Made by a program: the position numbers and the translations under genes. A model generated the notes under the pieces. It was not told where the DNA came from and made no database searches. It worked only from the letters and a program-made list of their open reading frames with translations. A stretch of 64,000 bases of DNA from an uncultured Saprospiraceae bacterium. GTDB taxonomy: Bacteria; Bacteroidota; Bacteroidia; Chitinophagales; Saprospiraceae. Location of the stretch: assembly GCA_943788055.1 (NCBI GenBank), contig CALSOU010000011.1, positions 16,691 to 80,690 on the forward strand, read 5' to 3'. Positions 19,863 through 29,291 of the stretch are shown here, piece after piece. Within the stretch, counting starts at the first letter, position 1. Each line of letters starts with the position of its first letter.

Positions 19863-19893
19863 GCCTCTTGATTCAATCTGATCAAGGCTTTTT
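19863..19893 (+). terminator. Plus-strand terminator-like hairpin with no assigned upstream gene
   Basis: GCCTCTTGAT-TCAATCTG-ATCAAGGC-TTTTT. Confidence 0.5.
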
Positions 19894-20139
19894 ATTGGTA
19901 ATAATCATTCTTATGGTTCATATTACGCTATAAATTTTCACTTCTTTTCTGACTCTAACGCATATAATAATTGGTGAGTAAAGACTGGAATAGAGATAGA
20001 ATTATAACAAGATAATTATAAAGGAAAAGTAACGTAAGAAGAACTAAATATACTTTGTAGCTTTGTGCTATAACTTCCCGAAAATAAATGTTTATACTAA
20101 GTCGCTTTTCGTGCTTGGTCCAACGCAAAACTTTGAAAT

Positions 20140-20817
20140 ATGAAAGTTCTATTTGAAGATAATCACTTGATCGCAGTCTATAAACCTAATGGTGTACTAT
20201 CTCAAGGTGACAGTACTGGCGATAAAAGTATGATAGATGAAGTAAAGGCTTATATCAAGAAGAAGTATAATAAGCCTGGTGATGTTTTCTTGGGTTCTAT
20301 ACATCGTATCGATAGAGTTACAAGTGGAATTTTGATTTTCGCAAGAACATCTAAAGCATTGACACGCATGAATCAAATGTTGAAAGACAGAAAGATCTCA
20401 AAGACCTATTTAGCGATCTTGGACGAACGGCCAGATAATCCATCGGGAAAATTAGTTAACTATTTGCGCAAGAATCAAAAAGCAAATTATGTAATTGTAG
20501 TTGATAAAGACAAAGAAGGAGCTAAAAAGGCAATTTTGAATTATGAGATGATTGCTGAATTGGAGAGTAAGTGCCTAGTTTCTGTTAACCTAGAAACTGG
20601 TCGTCCACATCAAATTCGAACTCAATTTGGTTATATAGGTTGTTCTGTAACTGGCGATACAAAGTATAGAGGGTCAAAAAGAAGTGAGTTGAAAGGTGGT
20701 ATTTATCTCCATTCTTATGAATTGCAGTTCCTACATCCTGTAGGTAAAGCACCGATTCGTATAACTGTGAAGCCTGACGCAGTAGGATACTGGAAGACGT
20801 TCAAAGACTTTATCTAG
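20140..20817 (+). CDS. RluA-family RNA pseudouridine synthase
   Basis: 225 aa; HRIDRVTSGILIFARTSKALTRMNQ, ETGRPHQIRTQ. Confidence 0.88.
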   Translation: MKVLFEDNHLIAVYKPNGVLSQGDSTGDKSMIDEVKAYIKKKYNKPGDVFLGSIHRIDRVTSGILIFARTSKALTRMNQMLKDRKISKTYLAILDERPDNPSGKLVNYLRKNQKANYVIVVDKDKEGAKKAILNYEMIAELESKCLVSVNLETGRPHQIRTQFGYIGCSVTGDTKYRGSKRSELKGGIYLHSYELQFLHPVGKAPIRITVKPDAVGYWKTFKDFI

Positions 20818-21295
20818 ATAAGGGTCGCAAGTACTGTAGTATGTAGTCTGATAGCTTACGGGCTAGCTTGGCTTTGACTGCGAACGTTTCCCAATGCTTT
20901 ACTACTTCATAGATTTATTGGATGATGATTTTTGTTTTTTTGATGTTGTTTTCTTTAGTAATTTTCAGGAAATATTCTTCATTTATACCAATATGTTTAC
21001 CATTGATACTGAGGGTTTGTTGATTTACTCAAACGTTTTGTGGGTCATAAGAAAACCAAATGTCATAAGCTGGTGCAAGTTCCCATTTTTGGTCTTTAAC
21101 AAGTCTGACTGAAAAGTTTTTCGTGTGATCGTCGCAATTAGTGGCAAGAACATTGAATACCATTCTTCTAAACATTTGCTCTGCATCTGAGTAGGGGAGA
21201 CGAAGCATTCGCATTGTTTGAAATACTTGTTCGTAGCTATAGCTAAATAGATGATAGTTGTCTTCTCTTGTTGGAATACTGCCGTCGGTGTCCAT
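20810..21295 (-). pseudogene. HipA-like toxin kinase C-terminal remnant
   Basis: MVFNVLATNCDDHTKNFSVRLVKDQKWELAPAYDIWFSYDPQNV; after in-frame TGA (21029-21031) the frame continues VNQQTLSINGKHIGINEEYFLKI; second in-frame stop at 20915-20917; N-terminus missing. End approximate. Confidence 0.75.
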
Positions 21296-21359
21296 CCAAT
21301 GTTTTTACTCTTGTGTCCAAATAGTACTTTTATTTAGTGAATAAAAAGAACTAAACATG

Positions 21360-21390
21360 TTTGGCAAAAGAAGAATTACTTGTACTTTTG
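21360..21390 (+). promoter_or_regulatory. Bacteroidota sigma-type promoter of SRP RNA
   Basis: TTTG (21360-21363), 19-nt spacer, TACTTTTG (21383-21390), immediately before the RNA. Confidence 0.75.
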
Positions 21391-21490
21391 GGGCGTGAGG
21401 GGCCTGCGGGCAGCTCCTTCTGAATCCCCCCAGGGCAGAAATGCAGCAAGGGTAGGAGGTTGAGCGCTCGGCAGGTTTCCTCATTTTTTC
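21391..21490 (+). ncRNA. ffs: Signal recognition particle (4.5S-type) RNA
   Basis: Domain IV-like CCCCCCAGGGCAGAAATGCAGCAAGGGTAGGAGG; terminal stem GTGAGGGGCCTGC / GCAGGTTTCCTCAT; T-rich tail. Confidence 0.85.
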
Positions 21491-21515
21491 TTTCTCTTTC
21501 TTATAAATTTTAATC

Positions 21516-22172
21516 ATGAAATTTTTCGTTGATACAGCTAATTTGAGTCAAATTCAAGAAGCTCATGACCTTGGGATTCTAGATGGTGTTACAACCAATC
21601 CATCATTAATGGCTAAAGAAGGAATCACAGGTGAGCAAGCAGTCTTAGATCATTACGCAAAGATTTGTGATATTGTTGATGGAGACGTAAGTGCTGAAGT
21701 GATTTCAACAGATTTTGAGGGAATGATTAAAGAGGGAGAGATATTGAGTGAAATTGCTCCGAATATTGTAGTTAAGGTTCCTATGATCCAGGAAGGAATC
21801 AAAGCAATAAGCTATTTTACTAGAAAAGGAATTAGAACGAACTGTACTTTAGTTTTTTCTGCAGGCCAGGCAATACTTGCAGCAAAAGCCGGAGCAACAT
21901 ATGTGTCTCCTTTCATCGGTAGAATTGACGATATATCTTGGGATGGTATGCAATTGATCAAAGACATAGCTGAAATATACGCTGTCCAATTGTTTGATAC
22001 AGAAATTCTGGCCGCTTCAGTAAGAAATCCACTACATATTGTAGATTCAGCTAAGAATGGAGCTGATGTTGTCACTTGTCCACTCAACGCAATTCTGGGG
22101 TTATTGAATCATCCATTAACGGATATTGGACTCGCCAAATTTTTAGCAGATCACAAAAAGGCGAACGGGTAA
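21516..22172 (+). CDS. fsa: Fructose-6-phosphate aldolase / small transaldolase
   Basis: 218 aa; MKFFVDTANLSQIQEAHDLGILDGVTTNPSL, VVKVPMIQEGIKA, YVSPFIGRIDD. Confidence 0.9.
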   Translation: MKFFVDTANLSQIQEAHDLGILDGVTTNPSLMAKEGITGEQAVLDHYAKICDIVDGDVSAEVISTDFEGMIKEGEILSEIAPNIVVKVPMIQEGIKAISYFTRKGIRTNCTLVFSAGQAILAAKAGATYVSPFIGRIDDISWDGMQLIKDIAEIYAVQLFDTEILAASVRNPLHIVDSAKNGADVVTCPLNAILGLLNHPLTDIGLAKFLADHKKANG

Positions 22173-22302
22173 GCTGTGTTTTAGCTTTCAGACCTTGTTA
22201 GTGAATCTATCCTGACAAATAGAACAATCTAGTTCTTTCAATTACATGAATATGTACTTTCTATTGCTTTGAGTTGCTAGTCTTAAATACACAAGCTGAT
22301 GT

Positions 22303-23157
22303 CTAAATCATTGAGTGTGTTAGCTCCTGTAGAACACTTCTTATCAAGCGATCAACACTCTCTCCTGGCATTTGGCTAAAGATACCAGTTACTCGATTGG
22401 CAAGTATTACATTACATGAGACGGCGTTGTGACCTAATTTCTTTGCTAGCATGTAAAGGGCAGCAGTTTCCATTTCCATGTTAGTTACATCAATTTTACC
22501 AACTGATAAACTTGACAAATTGGAAATAAACTTATCGTGATCAACACGATATCGAATGCTTCTTCCCTGAGGTGCGTAAAATCCACCAGCTGTAATTCCA
22601 ACTCCCTTGATCATCCTTCGGCCGATCGTCTCAACTAGTTGCTGACTTGCCTCACCCGTATAGAGTGGAAGCGGACTATCATGTATTCCCAATTTTTTTG
22701 ATTCATCAGCTTCACCATAGTAAGAGCCAAGACCGTCCATTCCAATAGCGTGTGTATTAACGACAAAGCTCTCTATATCAATGCCTTCTCTAAGTCCTCC
22801 GCTCGTTCCAATACGAATGAAGTTTAAGCTCTTAAGTTCATCTTTTTCGGTTCTAGTTTCAAGGTCGATATTAACCAAAGCATCAAGTTCATTAAGAACA
22901 ATATCGATATTGTCAGAGCCAATACCCGTTGAGATCACGCTTATGCGCATCCCATTCAGTGTGCCAGTATGCGTTTTGAATTCTCGTTTTTTACGCTTGA
23001 TGTCGACCGTGTCGAAGTATTGGCTAACCTTTTTTACTCGTTGAGGATCTCCCACAGTTATGATAGTATCAGCAATTTCATTGGGCAGTAGGTTAAGGTG
23101 ATATACAGCTCCTCTATCATTCAGAATGAGTTCAGACTCTTTAAATACTCGTTTCAA
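22303..23157 (-). CDS. Nucleoside (uridine-type) phosphorylase
   Basis: 284 aa; GDPQRVKKVSQYFD, STGIGSDNIDIVLNEL, RIGTSGGL, TNMEMETAALYMLA. Confidence 0.85.
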   Translation of the reverse strand: MKRVFKESELILNDRGAVYHLNLLPNEIADTIITVGDPQRVKKVSQYFDTVDIKRKKREFKTHTGTLNGMRISVISTGIGSDNIDIVLNELDALVNIDLETRTEKDELKSLNFIRIGTSGGLREGIDIESFVVNTHAIGMDGLGSYYGEADESKKLGIHDSPLPLYTGEASQQLVETIGRRMIKGVGITAGGFYAPQGRSIRYRVDHDKFISNLSSLSVGKIDVTNMEMETAALYMLAKKLGHNAVSCNVILANRVTGIFSQMPGESVDRLIRSVLQELTHSMI

Positions 23158-23268
23158 TTGATTCAGTTTTATACACTAAATTAGGCATTTAATATCTGAA
23201 AATTGAGAAGACTCGAACAATCATTGTCAAATTGAGCTTAGTTGTTTAAAGTCATCTCAATATCTGCC

Positions 23269-24146
23269 ATGGTCGTTAAAATCTTTAATGTAATTAGGAA
23301 AAGCGTACGGATTTTTATTGGCAAAGACGCATTTCTGAAGTCCGCTGCTATACCATAGTATACTTTATTTTCCCTACCTGCCTTACTACTCTTAGTATTA
23401 AATATTGCGGGTTTTTTTTACAAAGAAAGTGAAGTTAAGACGGCGATAATGACGCAACTCTCAGATTTACTTGGAGAAAGCTCGTCACAAGCCATGTTAA
23501 GTACTATTGACCAACTACAGATTTTTGAACCCAAATTTTGGGCTTCAGTGATCAGCATTTGTACTATTATATTTACGGCATCTACGGTCTTTGCAACTTT
23601 ACAGTCAGTTTTAAATGACATGTTTTCCGTCAAAGCAAAATCTGATCAGAATACAATTTCACAATATATCAGATCCAGATTATTTTCACTACGAGTTATT
23701 GCTGGTTTCGTTTTTCTGTTATTGATATCGCTTGTTCTATACTCAGTCCTACAGATGGTTGGCAACCTTTTAGATGATTATCTAGGTGTCTTATCGAGCC
23801 TAATGCTGAAGTTTGGTGCTATTATAATCCCTATAATTATTAACACCTTACTATTTGCATTGATATTTGTGCTTTAACAGACGTGCTATTGAAATGGAGA
23901 AATACTTGGTTTGCGTTAGTAGTTACTGCTATTTTGTTAGGTTTAGTGACAGTAGGAATTTTGTTTTATGTTGGTACAACTGACATTGGAGGAATCTACG
24001 GAGCCGCAGGTAGCATCTTGGTTGTGATGGTGTGGGTTTTCTACGCAACATTGATCGTCCTGTTTGGTGCGTCTCTGACAAAAGCAATAATTGAGGAAAA
24101 TGATGAATTATTTGAGCCATCAAGATTTGCTTCACAAATAGACTAG
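23269..24146 (+). pseudogene. YihY/BrkB-family membrane protein pseudogene
   Basis: ATG 23269; in-frame TAG 23356-23358 between SAAIP and YTLFSLPALLLLVL; frame breaks at 23875 and resumes as DVLLKWRNTWFALVVTAILL...GASLTKAIIEEND. Confidence 0.85.
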
Positions 24147-24246
24147 AGATTTAGTATAACATTTTGAACCTAGTATTGAGTATTCCGTTTCTAATCTTAA
24201 ATATTCAACAAGAGATTTTTGGCGTTAGCCTGTAAAATATCAAAAT

Positions 24247-24609
24247 ATGTCACAAAAAAAGATTTACCACCTTTCTACATGCAATACTTGCCAGCGAATC
24301 ATTAATGAACTTGGTGGGGAAGAGTTTGAATTGCAAGATATTAAGAAGCAACCTATCGAGGAAGAAACACTTGACCATTTAGCTCAAGAACATGGTAGCT
24401 ATGAGGCTCTATTTAACAAGAGGGCTATGAAATACAGGTCGCTTGGTCTAAATAAGGTAGAACATACTGAACAAGAGTGGAAAAAGCTAATACTCGAAGA
24501 ATATACATTTTTGAAAAGACCAGTAGTTTTTATCGGAGATAAATCCTTCATGGGAAATAGTAAAGCTACCGTTTCAGCCGCTAAAGAGGCCCTAGGCAAA
24601 AGTCATTAG
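24247..24609 (+). CDS. ArsC/Spx-family thioredoxin-fold protein
   Basis: 120 aa; CNTCQRI, LFNKRAMKYRSLGL, RPVVFIGDKSFMG. Confidence 0.82.
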   Translation: MSQKKIYHLSTCNTCQRIINELGGEEFELQDIKKQPIEEETLDHLAQEHGSYEALFNKRAMKYRSLGLNKVEHTEQEWKKLILEEYTFLKRPVVFIGDKSFMGNSKATVSAAKEALGKSH

Positions 24610-24648
24610 AGGTAGATTGGCCAGGATTTAGGAGTTGGTAAGCAGAAA

Positions 24649-25182
24649 TCATAAACACTGAAGGTTGATTGCTTCTGTCAGAATTCTATTACTTTCATTA
24701 CCCGCACGATCTCTCATATAAACCTCAAGAACCATTTCGTTAGATGGTTGCTCAGGATTTGGTTCGCAAGGTACCGTTCCGTCTTCGTAGATACAACATG
24801 TTGTGAATATGAGGATTTCGCCTGTACCTTGAATTCCGTTTGATGCTCCCTTCGGTGGAACGTACGGAGCAAAAAACCTATCTAAAATCGTTCCGTTCCT
24901 TGTATCTGTTACAATAACATCGAAAGCTGACTCTATTTTATCTTCTGGAGCAATTCCTATATCTCCGTCCCCGTCCGTGAAGCCGAAGAAAATTCGGATT
25001 GAATCTTCATTTGCACTTCCTTGAGTCATGGTTGATCTACTTAAACCACTGTAAGTGAGCACTGGTTCATCAGGAAAATCTGGGGCATTGATACAGGATT
25101 CCATTGCGAAGATCATTGTCAGCATAGAAGCAAAAAGTAGATTTCTCATTTTACAAATATGATCCTTATATAATTGATACAT
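24649..25182 (-). CDS. Putative lipoprotein of unknown function
   Basis: 177 aa; signal peptide with MESC lipobox-like site; GDGDIGI motif. Confidence 0.6.
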   Translation of the reverse strand: MYQLYKDHICKMRNLLFASMLTMIFAMESCINAPDFPDEPVLTYSGLSRSTMTQGSANEDSIRIFFGFTDGDGDIGIAPEDKIESAFDVIVTDTRNGTILDRFFAPYVPPKGASNGIQGTGEILIFTTCCIYEDGTVPCEPNPEQPSNEMVLEVYMRDRAGNESNRILTEAINLQCL

Positions 25183-25214
25183 AAAGAAAACGCAATTTAT
25201 TTAGTTTTGTTACG

Positions 25215-26216
25215 ATGAACGAGAGGGATGATTTAAGAAAAGAAATAGCAGGTCTTGATAGGACTGATTTTGACAGTGTAGCTTTAAAGGTCTATAGATA
25301 CCAATATGCAACAAATCCGCTCTACAAGAAATTTGTTGAGTTGTTGAAAAAGTCGGAGGACTTTCGTCCAAAAGGTGTTTCGGAAATTCCTTTTCTCCCG
25401 ATTTCATTTTTTAAAACACATCAGATTCAGAGTGGGGTTTGGAAGGAGCAAAGTGCTTACAAAAGTAGTGCGACAACTGGAATGACAAGAAGTACCCACT
25501 TCGTTAGAGATGATGAATGGTATTTGAGTCTAGCTCAAAAATCGTATGAGCAAGTATATGGACCTCTTAGTAATCAAGTTTTTTTTGCACTCTTACCGGG
25601 ATATATTGAGAGAGGAGACTCTTCTTTAGTTGCTATGGCGGCTCGTTTCATAAAAGAAACAAGCAATCCCCTGAGCGGTTTTTATCTGCATGATTTCGAA
25701 GCGCTACTTGAAGGTATTAAGAAGGCTAGAGAATCACAGAAGCAAATTGTTTTGCTTGGAGTTTCGTATGCGCTATATCAATTGGCAGGTCAAGATCTAG
25801 ATTTCAGTGACTTAGTAATTATGGAGACTGGGGGGATGAAAGGTATCGGACCGGAAATGCCAAAGCTTGCATTTCACGATTATCTCAGGAAGGGCATGAA
25901 TTTGAATTCTGTGCATAGTGAGTACGGAATGACTGAATTGTTATCTCAGGCATATTCGGTTGGAAATGGCATTTTTAATCCTAGCGGTCTTATGGATATT
26001 TACATTTCAGAATTAACTGATCCGCTTAGTTGGATGCAAGATGAAAGGGGAGGGGTAGTAAATGTGATAGATCTTGCCAATTTTGATACTTGTTCTTTTA
26101 TTCAGACTGAAGATATGGGTATCCGTTACGATGATGGAAGTTTTCAGCTTCTGGGTAGAGTAGATGCAGCGGAAATCAGGGGTTGTAATTTATTAGCTTC
26201 AGATATAGCTCTTTGA
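25215..26216 (+). CDS. LuxE/acyl-protein synthetase-like acyltransferase
   Basis: 333 aa; FLPISFFKTHQIQSG, KSSATTGMTRSTHFVRD, SVHSEYGMTELLSQAYS. Confidence 0.82.
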   Translation: MNERDDLRKEIAGLDRTDFDSVALKVYRYQYATNPLYKKFVELLKKSEDFRPKGVSEIPFLPISFFKTHQIQSGVWKEQSAYKSSATTGMTRSTHFVRDDEWYLSLAQKSYEQVYGPLSNQVFFALLPGYIERGDSSLVAMAARFIKETSNPLSGFYLHDFEALLEGIKKARESQKQIVLLGVSYALYQLAGQDLDFSDLVIMETGGMKGIGPEMPKLAFHDYLRKGMNLNSVHSEYGMTELLSQAYSVGNGIFNPSGLMDIYISELTDPLSWMQDERGGVVNVIDLANFDTCSFIQTEDMGIRYDDGSFQLLGRVDAAEIRGCNLLASDIAL

Positions 26217-26315
26217 TAGGTATTTCTTAATAAATGATTAAATCAGCAATTCGTGCCGTCTTTATCATTGTTAGTTATTCCAAAATGCTTAAACAGCTTC
26301 AAACAGTCATTAATT

Positions 26316-27175
26316 ATGGACAAGCTCATGGGAATCTTCAGTGATAGCATACAGATATTAATTGGGATTATACTTGCTAGTATAGGTCTTAAGGCTTTTC
26401 TCCTTCCAAATGGTTTTTTGGATGGGGGAGCAACAGGAATAGCGATTCTGCTTAGCGAAGTGTACGATGTTAATATTTCGATCTTGCTTATTCTTGTAAG
26501 TATCCCATTTTTAGTTTTAGCATGGTATACTCTCAAGAGGAAAATATTTGTAAAATCTGTCTTATCTATTGCAGCTCTTGCTGTTATGATTCACTATGAG
26601 AATTTTAGTTCGATAACAGATGATAAGCTGCTTATTGCAATTTTTGGAGGTTTATTCTAGGTGCAGGCATAGGATTAGCAATCAAGAATGGCGCCGTTCT
26701 TGATGGCTCAGAAATTCTGGGAATATTTGTACATGAACGTTTTGGTATCAGTATCGGAAAGGTTATTCTATTCTTCAATATTATTGTTTTTGCTATCATG
26801 GCCTTGGTTGTTTCAGTGTAAGTAGCTATGTATTCGATTTTAACTTTTCTGATAACAGCGAGAGTAATTGATTTGATAATCGAAGGATTTGAGGATTATG
26901 TGGGTTTAATGATTGTTTCTGCCAAGGCGAGCGACATTGAGTCTGCTCTCGTAAATAAAGTTGGCGTTGGTATTACTACTTATAAAGGCACACAGGGACA
27001 TGGAAATAGAGGTGAACAAAATCATGATCGCATCATACACACTGTTATCAATAGAATTGATATAAGAAGGACATATCAAATGATCGATAAGCATGATTCA
27101 AATGCCTTTGTGATCTAACTTGATGTAAATGGCATCAAAAATGGAAAACTCAAGAAGTACCTAAGTAAGTCATAA
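26316..27175 (+). pseudogene. YitT/DUF2179-family membrane protein pseudogene
   Basis: LIGIILASIGLKAFLLPNGFLDGGATGIAILL; frameshift near 26658 (resumes GAGIGLAIKNGAVLDGSEILGIF), TAA 26819-26821, TAA 27116-27118; same frame ends LDVNGIKNGKLKKYLSKS* at 27173. Confidence 0.85.
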
Positions 27176-27198
27176 GCATATTTGAACTCGTAGCGTAT

Positions 27199-27295
27199 GC
27201 GTGAGTGATGGCAGTCATTCACGCGAAGCGGGAGACCGAGCGAATAGTGAGCTGACGAACGCAGCAACTCGACAATAGGAGAGACACGCGCAACT
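27199..27295. other. GC-rich intergenic element with 10-bp hairpin
   Basis: GCGTGAGTGA-TGGCAG-TCATTCACGC (27199-27224) followed by purine-rich GC-rich tract, unlike AT-rich flanks. Confidence 0.5.
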
Positions 27296-27307
27296 TGACC
27301 GTCTTAT

Positions 27308-28141
27308 TTATATTCCATTTTGAAATATCCAGACGATAATGAAAAATAGGATCATAGTACCATCGATTATTCCACTGTAGAAATAGTCATTTTTTTGACG
27401 TGATGAAAATCTAGTAATTAACTCGAGAGCTAGGTATGTGATTATAAGTACTATTTTTTGTTCTGAATTATATAAAGGATTTACAAGTACAAGCAATGCA
27501 GAAAGGATAAATGAAACCAGTATTCCGTAGCTAAGATGTTGAGGTAGAAGGTGAGCGAGTGTTTTAAGACCTGAATCACGATCAACTTCTATATCACGAA
27601 GGTCAAAAGGTAATGTTATCGCAAAAATGAAAAGGAACTTCTCCACAGAAAACAACAATAATTCATAGTTGCTAAGTTGAGCTTCCAGCATCGGAAAAGT
27701 GCCACATAATAGCGCCCAGCAACTAGCGACAAGAAATATTTTTATGTAGTGAAAGTCTCTTAGCCTTTTTTGTCCTAAAAATAGAGGTGCGATATAAAGT
27801 AGGGATAATCCGATGGGTACAACTAGCCACAATTTCATACTAGGAGACAATGAAAGATATGTGTAAACAGAAATTGAAGAGGCAATTGAAGCGTAAACAA
27901 TGAGGTGTTTATGGAATTTTCGTATCACAAAAAACCTATTTTCAATTCGCGACTCTGATACCTTATAGATTCCTATTATTCGGTGGAGTGAATAGAGAAG
28001 CCATGTACTCGAACTCACAAAAACGATATAATTCCAATCCACTTCTATATATGTCAAAAGATAGGTCGACCATGTAAGAAACAAGGCACACAATGCTATG
28101 TGCAATGAACTGTAGAGATAGAGGTCTATTATTGCTTTCAC
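27308..28141 (-). CDS. UbiA-like prenyltransferase family membrane protein
   Basis: 277 aa; multi-TM; FDLRDIEVDRDSGLKTLAHLLP resembles second Asp-rich UbiA motif. Confidence 0.65.
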   Translation of the reverse strand: MKAIIDLYLYSSLHIALCALFLTWSTYLLTYIEVDWNYIVFVSSSTWLLYSLHRIIGIYKVSESRIENRFFVIRKFHKHLIVYASIASSISVYTYLSLSPSMKLWLVVPIGLSLLYIAPLFLGQKRLRDFHYIKIFLVASCWALLCGTFPMLEAQLSNYELLLFSVEKFLFIFAITLPFDLRDIEVDRDSGLKTLAHLLPQHLSYGILVSFILSALLVLVNPLYNSEQKIVLIITYLALELITRFSSRQKNDYFYSGIIDGTMILFFIIVWIFQNGI

Positions 28142-28152
28142 CTGTAAAAGAT

Positions 28153-28184
28153 AAAAAAAGCAGGTTAATGAATCAACCTGCTTT
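28153..28184 (-). terminator. Terminator after M42 peptidase
   Basis: AGCAGGTT-GATTCATT-AACCTGCT followed by TTTTTT on minus strand. Confidence 0.8.
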
Positions 28185-28210
28185 ACATTTATAAAATATA
28201 TAATTTGTTT

Positions 28211-29290
28211 CTAGAAATACTTGAAGTTGTGATTTTCCTCAATTTTCAAAAGACTTTCATAAATCAACTTCACAACATTTTCGATATCTTCTGTATGTGC
28301 CATTTCAACTGTTGTGTGCATGTATCGCAATGGCAATGATATCAGAGCAGATGGCACACCACCGTTACTGTAAGCAAAGGCGTCAGTATCTGTCCCAGTG
28401 CTTCTTGATGAAGCAGACCTTTGGAAAGGTATTTCTTTGTCTTCCGCCGCATCAAATATCAGATTCAGAAGCTTGTTATGCACTGCAGGTCCAACTGTGA
28501 GTGAAGGGCCATTTCCTGCAGAAGTATCTCCTTGAATTTTCTTATCAATAAGAGGAGTATCAGTATCGTGACAAACATCAGTTATGATAGCGACATTAGG
28601 CTTTATTTGGTCTGCAACCATTTGTGCGCCTCTGAGTCCAATTTCTTCTTGAACTGCGTTTACAACGTAGAGCGAAAATGGTAGGTCAATCTTGTTTTCT
28701 TTGATTAATCGAGCCACTTGTGCAATACAAAAGCCACCCATACGATTATCCAAGGCACGACCTACATAGTACTTTTCATTAAGCTTCATTAATTCATCCT
28801 CGAATGTTACAACGCATCCGACGTGAACACCCATTTTCTCTACCTCTTCTTTATCTTTAGCTCCGACATCTATAAAGATGTTTTCCATAGATGGACTCAA
28901 GCTTGATTTTTTGCCTTTGCGAGTGTGAATAGCTGGCCAACCAAAAACGCCTTGTACGGGGCCATTCTTGGTATAAATATTTACTCTTTTCGATGGAGCA
29001 ATAATATGGTCAGAACCTCCATTTCTTATAACTGAAATGAAACCTTTATCAGAAATGTAATTTACAAACCATGCAATCTCATCAGCATGAGCCTCTATTA
29101 CTACTTTATATGGTTTTCCTGGATTTATGATACCATAAGCTGTACCGTAATTATCTAGATGCCATTCATCTACGTAAGATTGTACATACTCTACCCAAGT
29201 TTGTTGACCTGCACTCTCGAATCCTGTAGGAGACGAGCTATTCAAGTAATCAAACATGAATTTTTCCGACTTCTCATTTATTATATCCAT
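28211..29290 (-). CDS. M42 family metallopeptidase
   Basis: 359 aa; EAHADEIAWFV, ALDNRMGGF, VQEEIGLRGA, TDVCHDTDTP. Confidence 0.9.
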   Translation of the reverse strand: MDIINEKSEKFMFDYLNSSSPTGFESAGQQTWVEYVQSYVDEWHLDNYGTAYGIINPGKPYKVVIEAHADEIAWFVNYISDKGFISVIRNGGSDHIIAPSKRVNIYTKNGPVQGVFGWPAIHTRKGKKSSLSPSMENIFIDVGAKDKEEVEKMGVHVGCVVTFEDELMKLNEKYYVGRALDNRMGGFCIAQVARLIKENKIDLPFSLYVVNAVQEEIGLRGAQMVADQIKPNVAIITDVCHDTDTPLIDKKIQGDTSAGNGPSLTVGPAVHNKLLNLIFDAAEDKEIPFQRSASSRSTGTDTDAFAYSNGGVPSALISLPLRYMHTTVEMAHTEDIENVVKLIYESLLKIEENHNFKYF

Positions 29291-29291
29291 T

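Noticed and set aside
21305-21517. 70-aa minus-strand ORF
   Set aside because: Lies antisense to the SRP RNA; composition reflects the RNA structure.
25215-26216. Bioluminescence (lux) operon suggested by the LuxE-like protein
   Set aside because: No luxA/B/C/D nearby; stand-alone LuxE-like acyltransferases are common in Bacteroidota.
27199-27224. CRISPR-like repeat
   Set aside because: Only a single palindromic unit; no regularly spaced copies or cas genes in the window.
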